From: Sulfurovum sp.
Lineage (GTDB): Bacteria; Campylobacterota; Campylobacteria; Campylobacterales; Sulfurovaceae
Length of the DNA: 5,227 nucleotides
NCBI GenBank assembly: GCA_027038155.1
Contig: JALVXW010000297.1
Coordinates: forward strand, 2,221-7,447
Reading direction: 5' to 3'
Below the pieces are notes generated by a model. It had not been told where the DNA came from and made no database searches. It saw only the letters and a list, made by a program, of their open reading frames with translations. The translations under genes and the position numbers were made by a program. Shown here piece by piece: positions 1 through 4,992 of the stretch. The number at the start of each line of letters is the position of its first letter. Position 1 is the stretch's first letter.

Positions 1-40
1 TTTTAATTTTTAATTCTTCATTCTTCATTCTTCATTCTTA
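1..40. repeat. Tandem heptanucleotide array (TTMATTY units), running off the left edge
   Basis: Reading the plus strand from position 3, the DNA divides exactly into 7-base units: TTAATTT (3-9), TTAATTC (10-16), then TTCATTC three times (17-23, 24-30, 31-37), with TTA at 38-40 starting a sixth unit. That TTA is the complement of the TAA stop of the DUF507 gene, so the array reaches into the end of that gene's coding strand. On the transcribed strand the unit reads GAATGAA/AAATTAA. The units drift from a C-containing form near the gene to an A/T-only form at the window edge, so the array probably continues outside. It resembles the short tandemly repeated heptamers known from intergenic DNA of various bacteria. 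No hairpin or terminator is seen in it. Confidence 0.85.
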
Positions 41-589
41 AAGCATCCCTCTTTTTAAAAGTTCCTCTTGATACAATCTTTCATAAAGAAGCTCATACTC
101 TTGACTTCCAGGAATAATCTCTTTTTGCATACCTTTAATTTTCTCATAAACAATATCATCTATCTCATCATAGGCATCGGCAAAAGCTTTAAACGATTTA
201 AAAATTACATTTTTTACCTGATTTTCATTAACATCATACTCAGCCAAATAGTTTTCATACAACTCATCCAAAATAAGGTGTGCCAAATCATTGTAACGGT
301 CATCATAGTTCATAATCACCCCATGCTCTGGTGCCATCTTCTTTTTAATCATAAAGAAGAGTTGTCTCTCATCTGCATGCTGAAACTCTATCTCATCATA
401 GTTTTCCTCAATAATTTTTTTGACCTTTTCATCCAATGCACGCTCTTTTGTAAGATTTTCATCAATGATTTTTTTAGCAGCCTCTACTACCGCATCTTTT
501 CCTTTTGGCAAAGTAATAAAAGGTGCATTGGCTAAGTCAATCCCTATTTTGGTTGCTACATATCCTGTCTGTTGTGGTTTTAGTCTCAT
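38..589 (-). CDS. DUF507 family protein, two-repeat Campylobacterota type
   Basis: A 183-residue cytoplasmic protein of unknown function with no signal peptide or membrane segment. It is very rich in Glu, Asp, Lys and Tyr and should be almost entirely helical. It matches my memory of the DUF507 family in Campylobacterota. The protein appears to hold two related halves, about residues 11-92 and 98-181. The first ends in a FFMIKKKMAPEHGVIM block after a DERQLF turn. The second holds DLAHLILDELYE, then DEIDDIVYEKIKG, IPGSQEYELLYE and the C-terminal EELLKRG signature. The ATG start is supported by an AAGGGG ribosome site at 595-600, five bases upstream. The gene follows purA by 13 bases and is surely the last visible gene of that operon. 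Its TAA stop lies inside a heptad repeat array. The family assignment is from recognition of these blocks; the role is unknown. Confidence 0.85.
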   Translation of the reverse strand: MRLKPQQTGYVATKIGIDLANAPFITLPKGKDAVVEAAKKIIDENLTKERALDEKVKKIIEENYDEIEFQHADERQLFFMIKKKMAPEHGVIMNYDDRYNDLAHLILDELYENYLAEYDVNENQVKNVIFKSFKAFADAYDEIDDIVYEKIKGMQKEIIPGSQEYELLYERLYQEELLKRGML

Positions 590-602
590 TGCTACCCCTT
601 TA

Positions 603-1856
603 TTATCTAATTATTGTGTCTTCACGTTCTGGACTTGTGGAGATAATCCCTATTTTTGTCCCTATCATCGCTTCAAGTGCTTCAATGTATGACTTAGCCG
701 TATCTGGCAAATCATCAAACGCTCTTACCCCTTCTGTCTTATCCCAACCTGGGAAAGATTTATAAATAGGTGTTGCATCTTCAAGGTCATAGGGTACATA
801 GTTTATCTCTTTGCCATCCACCTCATAAGCCACACACACTTTAACCTCATCAAAACCATCAAGTACATCCAGTTTCATCAAGGCTACCTGATCCACACCG
901 TTGACACGTACTGCATGACGCATCGCTACGGCATCAAACCAACCACATCTACGTGGACGACCTGTTGTTGTGCCAAATTCATGTCCATTTTTACGCAGTG
1001 TGTCACCCTCATCACCAAACTCTTCACTTGGGAAAGGCCCATTTCCTACTCTGGTACAGTAGGCTTTGGCAATCCCTGTGACTTTACCAATATCTTTAGG
1101 GTTGATACCCAACCCTGAACATGCTCCTGCACTGACTGTGGTAGAAGAGGTAACATAAGGGTAGGTACCATGGTCGATGTCTAGCATCGTTCCTTGTGCT
1201 CCCTCTAGTAAGATTTTTTTGTCAGCATCCATTATCTCCCACATCATCTGTGTTGTATCGGTAATGAAAGAGCCTAATGCATCTTTATAGCCCTGAAGCT
1301 CTACTAAAAGCTCCGCTTCATTGGGTGCTTCAACACCCATAGCATCAAAGAGTGGTTTGTTCATCGCAAAATAGGCAACAATTTTTGCAGTCAATTTTTC
1401 AGGGTTAAGAAGCTCACCTAGTCTATGTCCTATACGTGCTATCTTGTCACCATATGCTGGTCCGATCCCTTTACCTGTCGTACCAATGGCTTTATCACCC
1501 TTCATACGCTCTCTGGCTTGATCTATCTGTGCATGGTAAGGGAGTAACACATGTGCTTTGTCTGAAAGGAAAAGTCTTCCCTCCAAATTATCAAACTGCT
1601 CCATCTCCTCAATAAAATCTACAGGAGAGAGTACCACACCATTTCCTACGATGTTCTTAGCTGAGGGATTAAGTACACCAGAAGGTATGAGGTGAAGTGC
1701 ATACTTCTTATCGCCTATGACAATCGTGTGTCCTGCATTGTGTCCACCTGCAAAACGACAGACATAGTCATGTGTCTGTGCCATATGGTCAACAATCTTC
1801 CCTTTACCTTCATCTCCCCACTGGAGACCTACAATTAAATCTGCTTTACTACTCAT
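603..1856 (-). CDS. purA: Adenylosuccinate synthetase
   Basis: PurA joins IMP and aspartate with GTP hydrolysis to give adenylosuccinate, the first committed step from IMP to AMP, in the cytoplasm. The 417-residue length is normal for bacterial PurA. The glycine-rich WGDEGKGK loop is at 13-20, with Asp15 as the expected catalytic base. GGHNAGHT is at 37-44, with His43 as the expected general acid. IMP-binding GTTGKGIGP is at 125-133, followed by LLEGAQG, YPYVTSS and the GTTTGRPRRCGWFD block. The C-terminal TSPEREDTI end is also typical. No key residue is missing. The ATG follows the hisZ TAG stop with no gap (TAGATG). Its ribosome site AAGGGTG (1862-1868) lies inside the end of hisZ, so translation is probably coupled. 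The gene ends in TAA 13 bases before the DUF507 gene. Confidence 0.98.
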   Translation of the reverse strand: MSSKADLIVGLQWGDEGKGKIVDHMAQTHDYVCRFAGGHNAGHTIVIGDKKYALHLIPSGVLNPSAKNIVGNGVVLSPVDFIEEMEQFDNLEGRLFLSDKAHVLLPYHAQIDQARERMKGDKAIGTTGKGIGPAYGDKIARIGHRLGELLNPEKLTAKIVAYFAMNKPLFDAMGVEAPNEAELLVELQGYKDALGSFITDTTQMMWEIMDADKKILLEGAQGTMLDIDHGTYPYVTSSTTVSAGACSGLGINPKDIGKVTGIAKAYCTRVGNGPFPSEEFGDEGDTLRKNGHEFGTTTGRPRRCGWFDAVAMRHAVRVNGVDQVALMKLDVLDGFDEVKVCVAYEVDGKEINYVPYDLEDATPIYKSFPGWDKTEGVRAFDDLPDTAKSYIEALEAMIGTKIGIISTSPEREDTIIR

Positions 1857-2705
1857 CTATTCACCCTTATCCATCTTATATGCAACACACTCATCTGTAT
1901 AGAGTGCAAATCCTGCTGCCTCTACACCATCAATCGTATAAATTCCACCCATTGCCAAAAGGCTATTGTTTTCAAACATTCTAAACGTCAAAGAGTCATA
2001 ATAACGCATCTTCGCATAAAAGAGTGGAGAGATAACCATATTGTCATACTTTAATGTTTGCGTTGCCTCTTTTATCTTCTCTAATTCTACTTTTATCTCA
2101 CTTGGAAATGGAGACAAATCTTCCAAATCAGCAACTGAATTGATGCGAACAAGCTGTTCAATCCATGGTAGATCTATCGCCATAATCTGCTCAATATGCA
2201 TAGACTTCAGTATATCAAGAGAGACCCCATACTTTTCATTAAGCAGGTGAGGGATGCGAATATTGGCTATCTGCATCACTGGCTTTGCATCCATCTCGGC
2301 CAAAAGCATCACTGCGGTTCTGGCTACCTCTTCAAAACTTCCATCTATCACCTCAGCACCGATTTGATACTGCTCCTTAGTAGGAAAAGTCACTGTCGGC
2401 TGCACATAAAACCACTTTTTAGACGCTGTACTTCGTCCTAGTCTTTTTGTGACAATGCGTACTACATCTGCTGTGGAGTCTGCACGAAGTGTGACTTCAT
2501 GGTTTTGCTCATCATTGAGTTTAAGTAGAGGTTTTTTGTCATTAAAACTTGTCTGTTGGTGGTATGAAAAGAGTGGTGTGACTATCTCTGCAAACCCTAA
2601 ATTTTCTAAAAGTTCAGCCGAGACGAACTCTATCTCTCTTTTTATCTTTGCGGACTCGCCAAAGTAAAGTTTGGACCCTGAAGGGATTTCGTGCTCATAG
2701 ACCAT
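1857..2705 (-). CDS. hisZ: ATP phosphoribosyltransferase regulatory subunit HisZ (HisRS-like)
   Basis: A 282-residue protein built on the class II histidyl-tRNA synthetase core. HisZ pairs with the short form of HisG to make the hetero-octameric enzyme that begins histidine synthesis from ATP and PRPP, and it carries the histidine feedback response. Visible elements are a motif-1 region ending in EIVTPLF (40-46), the TLRADST strand (72-78, like HisRS LRPEGT) and a motif-2 region KKWFYVQPTVTF to QIGAEVIDG (96-122). MRYYDSLTF (233-241) matches the HisRS LDYYTGTVF block, and GGIYTIDG to AAGFALYTDECV (253-274) sits at motif 3. The Arg of the HisRS FRxE motif and the motif-3 Arg are absent, and there is no anticodon-binding domain, so it cannot be a working HisRS. 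Its ATG overlaps the upstream aminotransferase stop (TAATG). No hisG is in the window. Confidence 0.85.
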   Translation of the reverse strand: MVYEHEIPSGSKLYFGESAKIKREIEFVSAELLENLGFAEIVTPLFSYHQQTSFNDKKPLLKLNDEQNHEVTLRADSTADVVRIVTKRLGRSTASKKWFYVQPTVTFPTKEQYQIGAEVIDGSFEEVARTAVMLLAEMDAKPVMQIANIRIPHLLNEKYGVSLDILKSMHIEQIMAIDLPWIEQLVRINSVADLEDLSPFPSEIKVELEKIKEATQTLKYDNMVISPLFYAKMRYYDSLTFRMFENNSLLAMGGIYTIDGVEAAGFALYTDECVAYKMDKGE

Positions 2706-3832
2706 TATTTCTCTTCTTTATTTAAAACTGATTTAAAGTACTCTTCATGAAACACACGAGAAGCTGTACCATCAAACGCTCTACGTCCAAGCTTAGCAAG
2801 GGCTAGTTCCACTGCCGTTACTGCGGCAACCATCTCATAAGGCTCAATGAGTCCCATCTGGTTAATACGGAAAATTTTACCTTTTAGGTGGTCCTGTCCA
2901 CCTGCCACATTGACACCAAAGTCAGTTTTAAGCAGATCGCGTATCTCTTTGGCGTTCTCATCATCAATCGTTGTCATAGAGCGTGCTGGTGTTTTTGGGT
3001 ACGAATGTAGTCCTAACGCTTCAAGTGCAAAACGTGTGGCTTTGGCACGGCGTGCTGTATCACAAAACAGTTTACCTAACCCACCATTAGCCTCTATCTC
3101 TTGAAGTACGGCACGCAGTCCAATAATGAGTGTCGTAGCCGCCGTATAGGCTGTCGTATTTTGCTTTTGTTTTTTTATCTCAGAGGCTAAGTTAAGGTAG
3201 TACCCTTTTCCTGCACCTGTTTTTTCAATGGCTGCATTGCTAAGCCCTAGTATCGCCAACCCTGGTGGTAACATTAGTGCTTTTTGGCTTCCTGCAATGA
3301 GACAGTCAATATTTGCCACATCAATACGCTCCACACCCACCGCGGTAATCCCATCTGCAATCACCATAATATTTGGATTTATCGCCTTCACCGCTGAAGC
3401 AATCTCTTCCACTGGGTGACGAAGCCCACCAGCAGATTCAGATATCTGAATCGCTATGGCATCTACTGAAGGATTTGCTTTTAGAGCTTCTACCACCTCT
3501 TCTACAGTAGCAGGTGTATCCCACTCATGTTTTATCTCAACATTGTTAAGTCCATGTGCCAAAGCAATCTTGCCAAAACGCTCACCAAACTTTCCAGAGT
3601 TAATAGAGAGCAGCGTATCGTGACAAAGGTTCGTCACAGCAGCCTCCATAGCCCCTGTTCCGGTGCTTGCAAGCATGATGACTTCGTCAGTAGCAAAAAG
3701 TTTAAAAAGCAGTGCTCGTGTCTCTTTGAAAATCGCTTCAAATTCTGGTGTTCTATGGTGAAGTGTCGGTGTAGCCATTGCCAAACGTACAGACTCGGGT
3801 ACGGGCGTAGGTCCTGGTGTAAAAAGTAACAT
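2705..3832 (-). CDS. Class V PLP aminotransferase, serine-pyruvate / alanine-glyoxylate type
   Basis: A fold-type I PLP enzyme that moves an amino group between a small amino acid (serine or alanine) and a 2-oxo acid such as glyoxylate or pyruvate; the exact substrate pair cannot be read from sequence. With the chosen start it has 375 residues, normal for the family. Markers are FTPGPTPVPESV near the N-terminus, HHRTPEF at 25-31, STGTGAMEAAV at 56-66 (PLP phosphate region), ADGITAVG at 159-166 with Asp160 facing the PLP ring nitrogen, and SQKALMLPPG at 182-191 with Lys184 as the Schiff-base lysine. Translation is open further up to ATG codons at 3856 and 3853. I prefer the ATG at 3832 because GAGGA (3838-3842) lies five bases before it and the family normally begins at MLLFTPGP. 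It is first in the operon and overlaps hisZ by one base. Confidence 0.92.
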   Translation of the reverse strand: MLLFTPGPTPVPESVRLAMATPTLHHRTPEFEAIFKETRALLFKLFATDEVIMLASTGTGAMEAAVTNLCHDTLLSINSGKFGERFGKIALAHGLNNVEIKHEWDTPATVEEVVEALKANPSVDAIAIQISESAGGLRHPVEEIASAVKAINPNIMVIADGITAVGVERIDVANIDCLIAGSQKALMLPPGLAILGLSNAAIEKTGAGKGYYLNLASEIKKQKQNTTAYTAATTLIIGLRAVLQEIEANGGLGKLFCDTARRAKATRFALEALGLHSYPKTPARSMTTIDDENAKEIRDLLKTDFGVNVAGGQDHLKGKIFRINQMGLIEPYEMVAAVTAVELALAKLGRRAFDGTASRVFHEEYFKSVLNKEEK

Positions 3833-3837
3833 AAAAA

Positions 3838-3842
3838 TCCTC
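3838..3842 (-). promoter_or_regulatory. Ribosome binding site that fixes the aminotransferase start
   Basis: On the minus strand GAGGA is followed by TTTTT and then ATG at 3832-3830. The upstream ATG pair at 3856 and 3853 has no purine-rich site before it and lies inside the leader hairpin. The shorter start is therefore preferred. Confidence 0.8.
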
Positions 3843-3847
3843 GCAAT

Positions 3848-3866
3848 CGCCATCATGACGACGGCG
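3848..3866 (-). promoter_or_regulatory. Leader hairpin between promoter and ribosome site of the aminotransferase operon
   Basis: The minus strand contains CGCCGTC (3866-3860), a five-base loop GTCAT, and GATGGCG (3854-3848). In RNA this makes a seven-pair stem with one G-U pair. It sits a few bases after the expected transcript start (near 3871) and five bases before the GAGGA ribosome site. No U-tract follows, so it is not a terminator. It may protect the 5' end of the mRNA or tune translation; no known riboswitch is recognised. Confidence 0.5.
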
Positions 3867-3877
3867 TAATTGGTGGG

Positions 3878-3883
3878 ATTATA
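3878..3883 (-). promoter_or_regulatory. Candidate sigma-70 -10 box (TATAAT) for the aminotransferase-hisZ-purA-DUF507 operon
   Basis: A perfect TATAAT on the minus strand, about 46 bases before the chosen start of the first gene. No TTGACA-like -35 box lies at 16-18 bases spacing; CCAAAT at 3906-3901 is the best there. A strong -10 without a -35 is usual in Campylobacterota. The upstream promoter zone abuts the stop codon of the yoeB relic (3907). Confidence 0.65.
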
Positions 3884-3906
3884 GCGAAAGGTAGGTTAGG
3901 ATTTGG

Positions 3907-4073
3907 TTATTTATAATGGTAACGATAGGAGAGTACAGTTATAACGTCATCATAGGCTTTATGAATAAATCTATATTCATCATTAATTCTGCGTAACCAA
4001 AGCCCATTAAATCAAAATTTTAAAGGATTACGTTCTATGTTTCTTAAAAATTCATTAGTTTTTTAATTAAGTT
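3907..4073 (-). pseudogene. yoeB: Relic of a YoeB-family mRNA interferase toxin gene (3' part only)
   Basis: This spacer between the ParB-like gene and the operon encodes a broken YoeB C-terminus. On the minus strand, frame by frame, I read NLIKK, then after a one-base frame change in the six-A run at 4064-4059, TNEFLRNIERNPLKF. A TGA follows at 4014-4012, then FNGLWLRRINDEYRF, IHKAYDDVITVL and SYRYHYK with TAA at 3909-3907. This parallels E. coli YoeB from about residue 24 to its end: KKINELIKDTRRTP, SGFWSRRITEEHRLVY and CRYHY. About nine residues between NP and LK are missing, and these include the catalytic Glu46 in KPEP. The equivalents of Arg65 (DEYR) and His83 (RYHY) remain. There is no start codon, no N-terminal part and no YefM antitoxin gene, so the gene is dead. 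YoeB normally cleaves mRNA in the ribosomal A site. The alignment is from memory of the E. coli protein. Confidence 0.85.
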
Positions 4074-4085
4074 ATAGGATATCAA

Positions 4086-4889
4086 CTATAATCCTTTCTT
4101 ACCAATACATGTTTTCAATTTTTCTCTTTGTACAAGAATAGACTCACTATCTAAGTCAATTGGTTTTTCTTGAATGATGTAATTCAAATATTCTTTTTTA
4201 ATTTTTTCATATATAACCTTTGAATTATTGTTTAACATAGAACATCCCAGTTCTACATTTAATGGTTTAGACAATACTGATACAATTTCTATAACCCAAG
4301 GATAAATATTCAATCTTTTATATGCTTCTAGCTTATGGTGCCCATCAATTACATATAATGTTCCATTGTAATAAACTGAAGCAACAATTACTTTAGGTCT
4401 TTTTCCATTTTTGATTTTTTGCATATGCTCTTGTATGGTAGATTCATCTAATTCACCTGTTGGTTTTGTCAAAATAAAAGGCCATCCTAATGGATAGTAG
4501 TGCATTGGACTTGAAATAGTTTTTTTTACATCAAATAGTTCATAATCATCTATTTCATATTCTCCTATAAGATATTGTCCGCTTTCAAATAATATTAGTA
4601 ATCCAGCTAATGTCTCAGAAAGTGGAACATTCTCATATTCAATACTTCCATCAACTATCTGTCGTATTTTTTCTAGCGTTTCTGCATAATCATTATAAGA
4701 AGCTGTTCTGGATAAATATTCTGCAATGCTACCTGCACAATCAGGCCATACAAAAGCAATGGGCTTATTTAAAAAGCATAATGCACTCTCACTATCGCCT
4801 CCATATAAAATAATTTCACCTAAGCCATTTTCAATATTACAAACTTCATAACCTTGGTATTCTCCACCATCATTAATATAATATGCCAT
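4086..4889 (-). CDS. ParB/sulfiredoxin-like DGHHK-motif protein with unknown N-terminal half
   Basis: A 267-residue cytoplasmic protein without signal peptide or membrane segments. Residues about 145-205 resemble the N-terminal fold of ParB and sulfiredoxin: a helix (STIQEHMQKI), the strand KVIVASVYY, then LYVIDGHHKLEAYKRLN (178-194) and a closing strand WVIEIV. DGHHK (182-186) corresponds to the nucleotide-binding DGHHR/GERR position of this superfamily. It lacks the helix-turn-helix and C-terminal dimer parts of a chromosomal ParB, so it is not a partition protein. Residues 1-140 are acidic and aromatic-rich, and I do not recognise them. The ATG at 4889 has AAAAAGG at 4905-4899, nine bases upstream. 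The gene is much poorer in G+C than the operon (15 of 60 bases at 4141-4200 against 29 of 60 at 1441-1500), which suggests transfer. Function unknown; phosphotransfer, nuclease or regulatory roles are all possible. Confidence 0.75.
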   Translation of the reverse strand: MAYYINDGGEYQGYEVCNIENGLGEIILYGGDSESALCFLNKPIAFVWPDCAGSIAEYLSRTASYNDYAETLEKIRQIVDGSIEYENVPLSETLAGLLILFESGQYLIGEYEIDDYELFDVKKTISSPMHYYPLGWPFILTKPTGELDESTIQEHMQKIKNGKRPKVIVASVYYNGTLYVIDGHHKLEAYKRLNIYPWVIEIVSVLSKPLNVELGCSMLNNNSKVIYEKIKKEYLNYIIQEKPIDLDSESILVQREKLKTCIGKKGL

Positions 4890-4992
4890 AATGAACTACC
4901 TTTTTATACCTTTATAGTTTGCTGACCAATCTCCTTGTAGCGGGCATAATAATGCTCTACAAAAGATTTTATTTGAAATTTTGTAAATAAAA
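4890..4992. other. Spacer between the HEPN gene and the ParB-like gene
   Basis: This 103-base AT-rich gap holds no nucleotidyltransferase gene, the usual partner of the HEPN protein. On the minus strand it carries an imperfect inverted repeat (4964-4933), two TATAAA strings (4916-4911 and 4908-4903) and the ribosome site of the ParB-like gene. Either TATAAA could be a -10 box, but neither has a visible -35 and both lie very close to the start codon, so I do not call a promoter. Confidence 0.5.
4933..4964 (-). repeat. Imperfect inverted repeat (two-part stem-loop) before the ParB-like gene
   Basis: On the minus strand TTTTGTAG (4964-4957) can pair with CTACAAGG (4940-4933) through six Watson-Crick and two G-U pairs. 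Inside it GCAT (4955-4952) pairs with ATGC (4947-4944) around a TATT loop, leaving a single A opposite CCG as an internal bulge. No T-run follows on the minus strand, so it does not look like an intrinsic terminator for the HEPN gene. It lies about 44 bases before the ATG of the ParB-like gene and may be an operator or a leader structure. Confidence 0.4.

Noticed and set aside
1..40. CRISPR array or intrinsic terminator at the left edge.
   Set aside because: Units of seven bases with no spacers are not CRISPR, and no stem followed by a T-run exists on the transcribed strand.
68..535. A 155-residue plus-strand frame opposite the DUF507 gene, hydrophobic and membrane-like.
   Set aside because: Its Ile/Leu/Phe richness is the complement of the Lys/Glu/Asp codons of the real gene on the other strand.
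1857..2705. A second histidyl-tRNA synthetase (hisS).
   Set aside because: The catalytic arginines of motifs 2 and 3 and the anticodon-binding domain are missing, and the length fits a regulatory subunit.
3527..3829. Open frames on the plus strand opposite the aminotransferase, hisZ and purA, and a second minus-strand frame inside the aminotransferase (3634-3846).
   Set aside because: They are antisense or out-of-frame shadows of well-supported genes, with Cys/His/Ser-rich composition, no ribosome sites and no recognisable domains.
3833..3856. Aminotransferase start eight codons upstream at the ATG pair.
   Set aside because: There is no ribosome site before it, it lies inside the leader hairpin, and the extra residues MMAIARIF are not family-like.
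4012..4014. In-frame TGA in the YoeB relic read as selenocysteine or tryptophan.
   Set aside because: The gene also lacks its 5' half, a start codon and the catalytic Glu region, and no selenocysteine insertion structure is apparent. Decay explains the TGA better than recoding.
4933..4964. Integron attC site or transposon end at the inverted repeat.
   Set aside because: The GTTRRRY/RYYYAAC boxes of attC are absent, and no transposase or target duplication is visible.
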